12,036 nucleotides of DNA from Clostridia bacterium. Lineage in GTDB: Bacteria > Bacillota > Clostridia > Clostridiales > Clostridiaceae. Made by a program: the position numbers and the translations under genes. Below are positions 1-6,721 of this stretch, one piece after another; the first letter of the stretch is position 1; each line of letters opens with the position of its first letter. Where the stretch lies: the NCBI GenBank assembly GCA_009930125.1, contig RZYZ01000047.1, positions 1 to 12,036 on the forward strand, written 5' to 3'. The notes below the pieces were generated by a model. The model was given only the letters and a program-made list of their open reading frames with translations. It was not told the origin of the DNA and ran no database searches.

Positions 1-1422
1 CCCGTGGAAGGCACCATCATCACCGTCATCAAGGACTGGGCGGAAGCCATCGACAGATACAAGGACCATGCCAAGGATTTTCATGAGCTGCTTTCAAGTT
101 CTGCTCAGGTGGCACTCAGTTCTCTGAAGGAGACCACCCACCAGCTGAAGGTTCTGGAAGAATCCAATGTGGTGGACTCCGGGGCCAAAGGATTCGTCTA
201 TTTCGTGGAAGGATTCACGCAGTTTCTGAAGACCGGACATTTTGTCTCCGACCATGACATGAACCAGGAGGACATCGACTTCACGGAATATCCTTCCCAT
301 GATCACGATGTCATTAATGAAAGATTCTGCACAGAAGCACTGATCTCCGGAACGAATATGGACCTTGATGCCATACGGGATGCACTGAAGCCTTACGGAG
401 ATTCCCTCATTGTGGCTGGTAATACAGGCAAAGTGAAAATACATATTCATACCAATGAGCCCCCGCAGATTTTCCAGATTCTGAAAACCAAGGGAACCAT
501 CCTCCAGCAGAAGGCGGATGATATGATCCGTCAGAACGAGGATGCCTATCATAGAAAATACCCCATCGCCCTGATCACCGATTCCATTGCGGATCTTCCA
601 CTGGAGTATATGGACCAGCACCAGATCCATATGATGCCGCTGAATCTGCTTTTTGACAGTTCCACCTATCTGGATAAGGTGACCATGACGCCGGAAGTGT
701 TCTATCCTCTCCTGGACCAGGTGGGGGAATATCCCAAGTCCGCTCAGCCCAATCCCAAGGTTGTGGAAAACTTCCTGGGCACCATCGCCTCCCATTACGA
801 CAAGATCCTCGTCATCACCGTGGCGAAAGCCCAGAGCGGTACCCATGGGGTCTTCGATAAGGCAGCGGAGCGCTTCAGAAACGAAGGCAAGGAAATCATC
901 GTCATCGACTCGAAGCAGAATTCCGGTGCGGAAGGACTCCTCGTCATGAAAGCATCCGAGCTGATCCAGAAAGGAAAATCTCTTTCAGAGATTGTAGAGG
1001 AAATCGAAGCGCTGAAAAAAGACACGCGAATCCTTGTAAGCGTCAAGAACCTCAAGTACATGGTGCGATCAGGACGACTCAATAAAACCGCAGGACTCGC
1101 AGGGTCCATTGTGAATCTCAAACCAGTGGTCTCACTGGATGAGGAAGGAAAAGGCAGCATCGCCGCCAAAGCCTTCAGTATAAGGTCCAACATGGATAAA
1201 ATCATCCAGCTTATGGATGAGGACCATAAAAACAAGAAAATCACCCGCTTTGCCATCCTTCACGCCAATGATGAGCAGCGTGCTCTGGAAATGAGCGATA
1301 AGGCGAAAGCGCTTTTAGGCTATGAACCAGAATACATCATGAATATTTCCACCATCGTAGGAATGAGTGCAGGTGTCGGAACCGTTGCTGTATCCTACAT
1401 GAGCGAGGATGAAAACTCATGA
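1..1422 (+). CDS. DAK2-DegV fusion protein (fatty acid kinase-like), 5' partial
   Basis: The first in-window codons (CCC GTG GAA) lie in the middle of a domain, so the GTG at 4 is an internal valine and the true start lies left of the window. Numbering from that GTG, residues 1-80 match the end of a DAK2/DhaL ATP-binding domain (EGTI near 2, VVDSGAKG at 57-63). Residues 105-180 resemble the segment that follows it in FakA (GDSLIVAG, VKIHIHTNEP). Residues 186-470 are a DegV fold, with TDSIADLP at 192-199, SAQPNP at 246-251, SGTHG at 278-282 and SGRLNK at 356-361. In fatty acid kinase, FakA phosphorylates a fatty acid held by the DegV protein FakB; here kinase and carrier are fused, so a role in acyl-phosphate formation is inferred. 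Perhaps 100-130 residues are missing. The usual HTGPG near the DegV end reads MSAGVG. The family is clear; the substrate is not. Confidence 0.9.
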   Translation, partial: PVEGTIITVIKDWAEAIDRYKDHAKDFHELLSSSAQVALSSLKETTHQLKVLEESNVVDSGAKGFVYFVEGFTQFLKTGHFVSDHDMNQEDIDFTEYPSHDHDVINERFCTEALISGTNMDLDAIRDALKPYGDSLIVAGNTGKVKIHIHTNEPPQIFQILKTKGTILQQKADDMIRQNEDAYHRKYPIALITDSIADLPLEYMDQHQIHMMPLNLLFDSSTYLDKVTMTPEVFYPLLDQVGEYPKSAQPNPKVVENFLGTIASHYDKILVITVAKAQSGTHGVFDKAAERFRNEGKEIIVIDSKQNSGAEGLLVMKASELIQKGKSLSEIVEEIEALKKDTRILVSVKNLKYMVRSGRLNKTAGLAGSIVNLKPVVSLDEEGKGSIAAKAFSIRSNMDKIIQLMDEDHKNKKITRFAILHANDEQRALEMSDKAKALLGYEPEYIMNISTIVGMSAGVGTVAVSYMSEDENS

Positions 1423-1493
1423 ATCCATACGTAGGTAGCGCAATACTTCTTCTGATGTTTTCACCATCCTATTTGCAGTCGAACAGGTCCTGA
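1419..1493 (+). pseudogene. small membrane ORF overlapping the DegV stop, apparently frameshifted
   Basis: An ATG overlaps the upstream stop in an ATGA arrangement typical of translational coupling. It opens a 24-codon reading frame starting MNPYVGSAILLLMF. Right after the four Ts at 1458-1461 the frame turns unconvincing and stops at 1491. Adding one T there would continue the hydrophobic stretch as FTILFAVEQVLKYNSK and read on to a TGA at 1553-1555, giving about 45 residues with one membrane segment. This could be a decayed gene, a sequencing error in a T run, or a frameshift site. I do not recognise the family. The restored frame would run through the hairpin at 1505-1548, which weakens the case for its far end. 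Confidence 0.35.
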
Positions 1494-1504
1494 AATACAA
1501 TTCA

Positions 1505-1548
1505 AAAATGCTCAGGATAAGATCTCATTCTTTCTTCCTGAGCATTTT
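1505..1548 (+). terminator. intrinsic terminator after the DAK2-DegV gene
   Basis: There is a perfect 13-bp inverted repeat (AAAATGCTCAGGA at 1505-1517 and its complement at 1536-1548) with an 18-nt loop. The right arm ends in TTTT and the left arm begins with AAAA, so it could work in both directions. It lies between the DAK2-DegV gene and traX, which fits termination of the upstream gene. The loop is longer than usual. Confidence 0.65.
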
Positions 1549-1608
1549 CAGATGAAAAGCGCTTACTTAAAGACTCGCCATGACTTACAAAGAGCAGGAG
1601 TGGATTGA

Positions 1609-2259
1609 ATGAATAACACGTATCTGAAACTGATCGCGCTTGCCACCATGATCATAGACCATGTGGGCGCCATTTTCTTTTCCTTTGAACCCAATTTCAG
1701 AATCATAGGCAGAATCGCCTTTCCCATCTACTGTTTTCTTCTGGTGGAAGGATACTTTCATACAAGAGATGTGAGGAAATACGGGATTCGTCTCCTCCTG
1801 TTCGCGTTGGTATCTGAAGTCCCCTTTGATTACGCCTTCTTCGGTGGCATGAACAACACCCATCAGAACATCTTCTTCACTCTCTTTCTCGGTCTCTTAG
1901 CCGTTCACGCCATAGAAGAGTATTTCATGAAGAAGCCTGTGATTTCCGTTGCCGTGCTCTTTCTGACGATTTTTCTGTCGGAATACTTTCATACGGACTA
2001 CGGGATGCTGGGCATCCTCTACATCCTCACCTTCTATGGTCTGAGAAAGGTGGAAGGACTGCCCAAGGTGCTTCTTATGGTTATCTTCATCGGCATTCTC
2101 AATATTCTTCTTTCCGGCGGTCTTCAGAACTATTCCGTTCTTGCGGTTCCATTCATTGCAGCCTACAACGGAAAACCCGGCCCCAGAAACATTCTTCTGA
2201 AATACGGATTCTACACCGCCTATCCCCTGCATCTGCTGATTCTGTATCTGCTGAAGTAG
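1609..2259 (+). CDS. TraX family integral membrane protein
   Basis: The 216-residue product is hydrophobic almost throughout, with several membrane segments. It carries the conserved pattern of the TraX family (PF05857): LKLIALATMIIDHVG near the N-terminus, RIAFPIYCFLLVEGY around 35-50, HTRDVRKYG after it, SEVPFDY around 70-76, and YPLHL close to the C-terminus. TraX of the F plasmid is needed for N-acetylation of F pilin. Chromosomal homologues in Bacillota are common and of unknown function, and no conjugation gene is nearby, so pilin modification should not be assumed. The ATG at 1609 has AGGAG at 1596-1600, 8 nt upstream. The gene stands alone between two hairpin terminators. No clear promoter is visible in the 60 bases before it. 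Confidence 0.88.
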   Translation: MNNTYLKLIALATMIIDHVGAIFFSFEPNFRIIGRIAFPIYCFLLVEGYFHTRDVRKYGIRLLLFALVSEVPFDYAFFGGMNNTHQNIFFTLFLGLLAVHAIEEYFMKKPVISVAVLFLTIFLSEYFHTDYGMLGILYILTFYGLRKVEGLPKVLLMVIFIGILNILLSGGLQNYSVLAVPFIAAYNGKPGPRNILLKYGFYTAYPLHLLILYLLK

Positions 2260-2304
2260 CAGATGCGGAAGGAACCCCCCTATGATCATAAAGTGAAACT
2301 TAAA

Positions 2305-2342
2305 AACCCGGAAAACCATCCGATCGGATGACTTTCCGGGTT
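2305..2342. terminator. bidirectional terminator between traX and tetR
   Basis: AACCCGGAAA at 2305-2314 pairs with TTTCCGGGTT at 2333-2342. Between them lies a 14-bp palindrome, CATCCGATCGGATG (2317-2330), which extends the hairpin after a small internal loop. A run of six Ts at 2346-2351 follows on the plus strand, and TTTTT follows on the minus strand (2302-2306). The position between two convergent genes fits a shared terminator. Confidence 0.85.
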
Positions 2343-2371
2343 CCATTTTTTCTCAGGTAGAACACGAGATT

Positions 2372-2980
2372 CTATTTCGTTTGAAGGAACATGCCTGCTC
2401 TTAGAATCTCCATGACTTTATCCACTACCGTATCAAACTCTTCCTCATTGTCCTCATCAAACATGACATACTTCAGACCAATGAAGTTGGATACGCCCAT
2501 GAGGAGGTAACTGAGGATCACCGGGTCCACGTTGACCACTTCCCCTTCTCCCTGCGCCTTTTCCAGGGCTTTGCCGTATCTTGCCGCAAAGCTTTCATAA
2601 TAGTCCACAAACAGTGTCTTGTCTATATACAGTGATTCCCAGATGATGTTGTAGACATGTTTGTTTTTCCGAATGAAATGAAGAAATGCTTTGAGACCGA
2701 TCTTTTCCGCTTCGAATCTGGAGTGAGACGGTTTGATGTCCACCGCGATGGCCTTTCTGATTTCATGGCTGTAGCTTAAAAGAAGATACTTGTATAAGCT
2801 GTACTTGTCCTTGAAATAGATATAGAAAGTGCCCAGGGCGATATCCGCCTCATTGGTGATGTCAATGATGGAGGTGGCATGATAGCCCTTCTCATAAAAC
2901 AGATTTTCCGCAGCGCGTACGATATTGTCTAAAGTTTTCTGTCCTCTTTTGGTTTTCGGTAAATTTACAAACTCTTCCAA
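2372..2980 (-). CDS. TetR/AcrR family transcriptional regulator
   Basis: The product is 202 residues, usual for the family. The N-terminal DNA-binding domain is clear: TLDNIVRAAENLFYEKGYHATS (16-37) leads into the helix-turn-helix, with IIDITNEADIALGTFYIYF around 38-56 and FKDKYSLYKYL after it. The remaining 130 residues are helical and variable, as expected of the ligand-binding and dimer domain, so the inducer cannot be read. The start is TTG (2978-2980 on the plus strand is CAA), supported by AGGAG placed 6-7 nt upstream and by the position of the domain. It lies directly downstream of the CoA-transferase and hydrolase genes and probably controls that operon or the transporter genes. It also has a likely promoter of its own at 3050-3058. 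Confidence 0.93.
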   Translation of the reverse strand: MEEFVNLPKTKRGQKTLDNIVRAAENLFYEKGYHATSIIDITNEADIALGTFYIYFKDKYSLYKYLLLSYSHEIRKAIAVDIKPSHSRFEAEKIGLKAFLHFIRKNKHVYNIIWESLYIDKTLFVDYYESFAARYGKALEKAQGEGEVVNVDPVILSYLLMGVSNFIGLKYVMFDEDNEEEFDTVVDKVMEILRAGMFLQTK

Positions 2981-3049
2981 GTGTTTCTCCTAACCGCCAG
3001 TCCTTTTCTATGGTCATTTGGGCTGGACTTCTCTTTTGCATCAGTTAAA

Positions 3050-3058
3050 ATTCTACCA
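3050..3058 (-). promoter_or_regulatory. candidate extended -10 promoter for the tetR gene
   Basis: On the minus strand TGG directly precedes TAGAAT (plus-strand 3050-3055, with CCA at 3056-3058), an extended -10 element about 70 nt before the TTG start. No good -35 box is seen at 16-18 nt; TTTCAT is the nearest. The short inverted repeat AGTCC (2999-3003) / GGACT (3025-3029) downstream of it might be an operator, but this is weak. Confidence 0.4.
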
Positions 3059-3097
3059 CATATAGCGGAAATATGAAACAGTGCCAAAGCTTATCCG

Positions 3098-3916
3098 TTA
3101 AAGAACACTCATGGAGAGATCTTTCGCATTGATGTAGCCCAGCGTCAGTGCCGTGAACAGGGCAGGCTGCTCATACATGGACCCATGCCCGGTATCCGGA
3201 AGCAGCACATAATCCGAGTTCTCAAGGAGCCTGTGCAGCTCCTCCTGCTCTTCCTTCGGTGTCACGAAGTCATGCTCGCTGCTGACAATCAGGGTCTTTG
3301 TTCTGATGCCTTTCAGTTCTTCCCTCACATCATGGTTTTCCGCACTGACGGTGAGCCTCACCATGGAGTCCATGAAGTTTTTGTCGCTGAAGACCGTATC
3401 CGTGAGCAGCTTCTTCCTTGCCTCCATCCAGGCTCTGTTCCGGTTGTAGAAGGAGGGGGAATAGATGACGGGAATGGTGGTCAGGTAGTAATCCATGGCA
3501 TTGTCCCTGGAAAGATTCCAGGCATCGCCGATGTCCTTCAGCCAGGGGCTGGTGCGATAGGTGGTGTTGAACAGCACCAGTCTGTCCACCAGATGCTCAT
3601 ATTTTACAATGAACTGCAGTGCCACTTCTCCGCCGTAGGAGATGCCCAGAAGATTCACTTTCTCATAACCGAGCTCTTCAATGAGCCCTTTCAGGACCTC
3701 CACCTGGAGGTCCTGGGTATAAGGCTTCAATACCTTGTCCGACTGTCCCTGGTCCAGAAAATCCACCAGAATCAGTCTGTTCTGATGACTGAATGTCTCC
3801 TTGAAGATGGTCCAGCTTTTCGTGGACATCATGATGCCGTTAAGAAGAATCAGCGGCTTTCCTTCTCCGTGGGTCTCATAGTAGACCTTTTTTCCGTTTA
3901 CGCTGAAATAAGCCAT
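3098..3916 (-). CDS. alpha/beta hydrolase
   Basis: This 272-residue protein has the alpha/beta-hydrolase fold. The nucleophile elbow is GISYGG with Ser93. The likely acid is Asp216 in SSEHDFVTP and the likely base is His244 in DTGHGSMYEQP, so the catalytic triad is complete. The oxyanion region reads LLNGIMM (24-30), with NG where many relatives have HG. No signal peptide is visible, so it acts in the cytoplasm. The substrate is unknown; esters, thioesters or C-C bonds are all possible in this fold. The ATG at 3916 has AAGGAGG about 5 nt upstream. That site fills most of the 10-nt gap after the CoA-transferase gene, so the two are clearly co-transcribed. From context it may hydrolyse a product or unwanted CoA ester of the same pathway (inference). 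Confidence 0.9.
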   Translation of the reverse strand: MAYFSVNGKKVYYETHGEGKPLILLNGIMMSTKSWTIFKETFSHQNRLILVDFLDQGQSDKVLKPYTQDLQVEVLKGLIEELGYEKVNLLGISYGGEVALQFIVKYEHLVDRLVLFNTTYRTSPWLKDIGDAWNLSRDNAMDYYLTTIPVIYSPSFYNRNRAWMEARKKLLTDTVFSDKNFMDSMVRLTVSAENHDVREELKGIRTKTLIVSSEHDFVTPKEEQEELHRLLENSDYVLLPDTGHGSMYEQPALFTALTLGYINAKDLSMSVL

Positions 3917-3926
3917 ACCATCCTCC

Positions 3927-5240
3927 TTACTTATCGAAAATCAGACCGAGTTCATGGGCTTCCTTCATGATTTCCTCTCTGAAATCAGGATGCGCGATGG
4001 CAACGAGTCTTTCGATTCTCTCTCTCACATTGGTTCCTCTCAGATGAGCCACGCCGTACTCTGTGACCACCATATCCACATCATTTCTGGACAGGGTCAC
4101 GATGGCTCCTCTCTTCAGAAGCGGCACGATCTTGGACTTCTCTTCCTTTTCGCCGGTCTCTGGATTTCTCACCATAGCTGTGGAATACAGGGCGATGAAG
4201 CTTCTTCCGTTCTTTGCGTTCTGTGCACCGACGGCCGTATCCGCCTGGCCGCCTGTTCCGGAGAACTGGACAGGACCGATGGACTCAGAGCATACCTGAC
4301 CGGAAAGATCCACTTCCAGCGCCGTATTGATGGACACCATGTTGTCATTGAGTCCGATGACCGCAGGGTCATTGACATACTTCCCGTTGAGGATCATCAC
4401 GGAAGGATTGTTGTCTATGAAATCATAGAGCTTCTTGTTTCCCAGGGCAAAGGTCGCCACATGTTTCCCCTTGTGCAGGGTCTTCTTCTTTCCTGTGACT
4501 GCGCCGGCCTCGATGAGTTCCACCATACCGGAGGTCATCATTTCCGTATGGATCCCCAGATCCTTCTTGTCCTTCAGTGCGTAGGCCACGGCATTGGGGA
4601 TGCCTCCGATGCCAAGCTGCAGCGTGTCTCCATCGTTTATGAGATCCGCAATGAGCGCTCCGATCTTCTTGTCCTTCTCATTGGGCTCCACATCCGGAAG
4701 GGTCGGAACCGGATAATCCGCTTCAATGAAATAGTCGATTTCGGAAAAATGGATCTCCACATCTCCGAAGGTTCTCGGATAATTGGGATTGATCTCAAGA
4801 ATAACAACATCCGCAGTTTCAATCATCTGGGATTCATATGTATTGGATGTGGAAAGGGAGATGAATCCATGCTTATCGGGCATGGAAGCGGTACCCACGA
4901 AAATATCCGGCTTCACATGGTCAAGTCTCTTCCATCCGGCCAGGTGCAGATGATTGGGAATAAAGGAGATATTGCCATTCTTGAAAGCTCTTCTGAGTGG
5001 GGGTGAAAAAAACCAGCCATCGATATTGAAGCTGTCCACATATTCCTCACTGAGAAAATCACCATGGGCCATGGAGAGACAGTTGGTTATGGTCACATTC
5101 TTCACTCGATCTGCAATGGTATGGATGTTGTTCATGATCAGCTGGGCTTCTCCTGCACCGAGTCCTGTTACAACATTCATGTCAGGCTTTATCATATTCA
5201 GTGCCTGTTCCAGGGTTATGACTTTATCTTTATACGACAT
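3927..5240 (-). CDS. acetyl-CoA hydrolase/transferase family CoA-transferase (4-hydroxybutyrate or butyrate type)
   Basis: The 437-residue product matches the family of 4-hydroxybutyrate and butyryl-CoA:acetate CoA-transferases. Visible landmarks are VTGLGAGE (24-31), LQLGIGGIPNAV (207-218), HTEMMTSGMVEL (231-242), FSGTGGQADTAVGA (326-339), SFIALYST (347-354) and TEYGVAHLRG (393-402). Glu233 in HTEM corresponds to the catalytic glutamate that forms the CoA thioester in this family (established for AbfT-type enzymes). It should move CoA from a donor such as acetyl-CoA to a carboxylic acid in the cytoplasm. The ATG at 5240 is chosen because AGGAGG lies 9 nt upstream. An in-frame GTG at 5330 would add 30 residues encoded by the leader RNA and lacks a properly spaced site. 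The gene is preceded by a structured leader with a terminator, so attenuation is likely. Confidence 0.92.
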   Translation of the reverse strand: MSYKDKVITLEQALNMIKPDMNVVTGLGAGEAQLIMNNIHTIADRVKNVTITNCLSMAHGDFLSEEYVDSFNIDGWFFSPPLRRAFKNGNISFIPNHLHLAGWKRLDHVKPDIFVGTASMPDKHGFISLSTSNTYESQMIETADVVILEINPNYPRTFGDVEIHFSEIDYFIEADYPVPTLPDVEPNEKDKKIGALIADLINDGDTLQLGIGGIPNAVAYALKDKKDLGIHTEMMTSGMVELIEAGAVTGKKKTLHKGKHVATFALGNKKLYDFIDNNPSVMILNGKYVNDPAVIGLNDNMVSINTALEVDLSGQVCSESIGPVQFSGTGGQADTAVGAQNAKNGRSFIALYSTAMVRNPETGEKEEKSKIVPLLKRGAIVTLSRNDVDMVVTEYGVAHLRGTNVRERIERLVAIAHPDFREEIMKEAHELGLIFDK

Positions 5241-5270
5241 CTTAAACTTCCTCCTATCAGGGTTCTTTTT

Positions 5271-5303
5271 AAAAATAGAGGCAGGTACTTCGCCTGCCCC
5301 TAT
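5271..5303 (-). terminator. intrinsic terminator inside the CoA-transferase leader
   Basis: On the minus strand AUAGGGGCAGG (plus 5303-5293) pairs along all 11 positions, with one G-U, with CCUGCCUCUAU (5285-5275). The loop is 7 nt, and U residues follow (plus-strand A run 5271-5275). It ends about 30 nt before the ATG at 5240. That leaves no room for another promoter, so transcription of the CoA-transferase must read through it. It may also terminate transcripts coming from the transporter operon. Confidence 0.8.
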
Positions 5304-5409
5304 CCTAGACCAGTTATGGTGTGCTGACACACCTCCACCGATTCACGGTGGGTCGCCTCCTCTGAAACAATTCAGATTCTTCCGTGTGTCCCACGGCATT
5401 AATCGGTCT
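5304..5409 (-). promoter_or_regulatory. structured leader RNA, candidate riboswitch or attenuator sensor of unknown class
   Basis: Reading the minus strand, AGACCGAUU (5409-5401) can pair with AACUGGUCU (5315-5307): eight of nine positions, one a G-U. Inside lie four hairpins: CCGUG/CACGG (5396-5382), UCUGAA/UUCAGA (5376-5361), CCACCG/CGGUGG (5351-5335) and GGUGUG/CACACC (5333-5318). A competing 7-bp helix, GACACAC (5390-5384) with GUGUGUC (5332-5326), excludes the first and fourth hairpins and would give a three-way junction instead. The segment AGAGGAGG (5363-5356) is complementary, with one bulge, to the 3' arm of the downstream terminator. I compared it by memory with TPP, FMN, cobalamin, lysine, SAM, purine, guanidine, ZTP, THF, fluoride and T-box motifs and see no match. 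Confidence 0.6.
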
Positions 5410-5424
5410 TTCTATTCATTTATG

Positions 5425-5453
5425 ATTATACTAGTTTCCTAGAAGTGAATCCA
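5425..5453 (-). promoter_or_regulatory. candidate promoter for the CoA-transferase/hydrolase operon
   Basis: A perfect TATAAT is present on the minus strand (plus 5425-5430), with TGGATT 17 nt upstream (5448-5453) as a weak -35 lying in the last codons of the lipoprotein gene. Transcription would start near 5416-5419, a few bases before the closing helix of the leader RNA, which supports both calls. CTAGTTTCCTAG (5431-5442) between the two boxes is a possible operator. Confidence 0.55.
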
Positions 5454-6699
5454 TGGACTGTAGTCCGTCCACTGGTTCCCAGCCAGGAGCGCCTTCAACC
5501 ATGGCAACCTTAGCCAGGTTCATTTCCTGAGTACCTGCTCTTAGGCCTTCTGCATAGTCAATGGTTCCACCAAATGGGTTCTTGATAGGGTCGCTTTCCA
5601 TAGCGTCCATGAACTTGTCCCATGTAACGGTTCCTTCCACTCTCTTCAGACCTTCTGTGAAGAAGTGTCCTGCAATCCAGCCAGTCATAGCATATACGTT
5701 AGTCGCATAGTCTGGAGCCCATTCAGCAAATGCAGCCAGTGAGTCCGCATTTTCCACCAGGTCCACCCAGCCAAGTCCGTATACGTCGAATTTTCCGTCG
5801 ATTTCGTTCACTACTGCTTCAGAGATTACTGGAGAAACGTTCACATAGGTTGTGATGACATCCTTGTTCACGTTCTGTGCAGCAAGTTCCTTCACGATGG
5901 TAGGGATTGTCGCCTGAATGGCAGCTCCGATGATGAAGTCCACTTCAGCATTCTTGATGGATGTGACAGCGGAAGACACGTCTGTTGCACCAGCAGCAAC
6001 CTGCTCTGCCACAACTTCAATGCCAAGCTCTTTTGCCTTAGCTTCCACGCCAGAGTAAAGATCCTTACCGGCATCGTCATTTGTATAGATGACACCGATC
6101 TTCTTCGCTTCAAAGTCACCTACTGCACGGGCAACCATGATCTGACCTTCGGTCTGATAGATTGGCTGTACAGGGAAGATGCCTCTGTCTTTTCCTTCAG
6201 CTTTGTCATTGTAAAGCTGACCGATACCTGTTGCGAAATAAACTGCAGGAATGCCATATTCCTTCACGTCTTCAATGGTGGCACCGACAACGGGTGTACC
6301 AAAGTGTCCAACCAGTGCAAAGATTTCCTCATCTTCCACCAGTGTGGAAAGCGCAGCCTTACCCTTAACTGGATCGAATTCATCATCGATATGAGTGAAT
6401 TCAATCATTCTTCCGTCTACACCGCCAGCATCATTGATCATGGCAAAGTATGCTTCGATACCTGCGTTGAAAGGAACACCTACTGGTGCATAGGCACCTG
6501 ATGTGGCAGCAGAGTTTCCAACAAGGATGGATGTGTCTGTAACACCCTGTGCTGGTTCCTCTTCAGCGTCTGGAGTTTCTTCTGGAGTCTCTGCAGGAGT
6601 TTCTCCTGGAGTCTCAGCTGGAGTTTCTGTCTTTTCACCGCATGCAGCAAGGGATGCAACGAGTGCAAGAGATGCTAACATAGAAACGATCTTTTTCAT
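5431..6699 (-). CDS. ABC transporter substrate-binding lipoprotein, branched-chain amino acid (Liv/HAAT) type
   Basis: The 422-residue product starts with a lipoprotein signal, MKKIVSMLASLALVASLAAC, so Cys20 is the lipidated residue and the protein is anchored outside the membrane. An acidic, proline-rich linker (about 21-51) holds five ETPx repeats. The rest is a periplasmic-binding-protein type I fold: DTSILVGNSAATSGAYAPVG, NDAGGVDGRMIEF, FALVGHFGTPVVGA, and IGVIYTNDDAGKDLYSG. These are the landmarks of Leu/Ile/Val-binding relatives, which also bind amides, aromatic acids and other compounds. The ATG at 6699 is chosen over an in-frame one at 6801 because AAGGAGG lies 8 nt upstream and the signal peptide begins there. 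It follows livF after 114 bp and completes the transporter. The true ligand cannot be read. Confidence 0.93.
   Translation of the reverse strand: MKKIVSMLASLALVASLAACGEKTETPAETPGETPAETPEETPDAEEEPAQGVTDTSILVGNSAATSGAYAPVGVPFNAGIEAYFAMINDAGGVDGRMIEFTHIDDEFDPVKGKAALSTLVEDEEIFALVGHFGTPVVGATIEDVKEYGIPAVYFATGIGQLYNDKAEGKDRGIFPVQPIYQTEGQIMVARAVGDFEAKKIGVIYTNDDAGKDLYSGVEAKAKELGIEVVAEQVAAGATDVSSAVTSIKNAEVDFIIGAAIQATIPTIVKELAAQNVNKDVITTYVNVSPVISEAVVNEIDGKFDVYGLGWVDLVENADSLAAFAEWAPDYATNVYAMTGWIAGHFFTEGLKRVEGTVTWDKFMDAMESDPIKNPFGGTIDYAEGLRAGTQEMNLAKVAMVEGAPGWEPVDGLQSMDSLLGN
6568..6627 (-). repeat. tandem 12-bp repeat coding for ETPx in the lipoprotein linker
   Basis: Five near-identical 12-bp units encode ETPA, ETPG, ETPA, ETPE and ETPD (residues 25-44). 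They form a flexible spacer between the lipidated cysteine and the binding domain. Such repeats can change copy number by slippage without breaking the frame. Confidence 0.8.
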
Positions 6700-6721
6700 T
6701 GATATTTCCTCCTTAAAATTA

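Noticed and set aside
2997..3029. Inverted repeat AGTCC/GGACT upstream of tetR as an autoregulatory operator
   Set aside because: Arms of only 5 bp separated by 21 nt are expected by chance and do not resemble a typical compact TetR operator.
3185..5006. Long plus-strand reading frames at 3185-3970 and 3954-5006
   Set aside because: They lie opposite the hydrolase and CoA-transferase genes, have no recognisable domains and are rich in His and Ile as expected of antisense shadows of real coding sequence.
5241..5330. N-terminal extension of the CoA-transferase from GTG at 5330
   Set aside because: The 30 extra residues are encoded by the leader hairpin and terminator and resemble nothing in the family. 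The GTG lacks a properly spaced ribosome binding site, whereas the ATG at 5240 has AGGAGG at good distance.
5343..5399. An 18-codon leader peptide in the CoA-transferase leader (ATG at 5397-5399)
   Set aside because: It has no ribosome binding site and no run of one amino acid that would suggest ribosome-dependent attenuation. The same bases are better explained by RNA helices.
5318..5409. A tRNA-like or T-box element
   Set aside because: The closing helix with arms looks superficially like a cloverleaf, but arm spacing, a UUCRANY T-loop, a CCA-side match and the T-box TGGNACCGCG motif are all missing.
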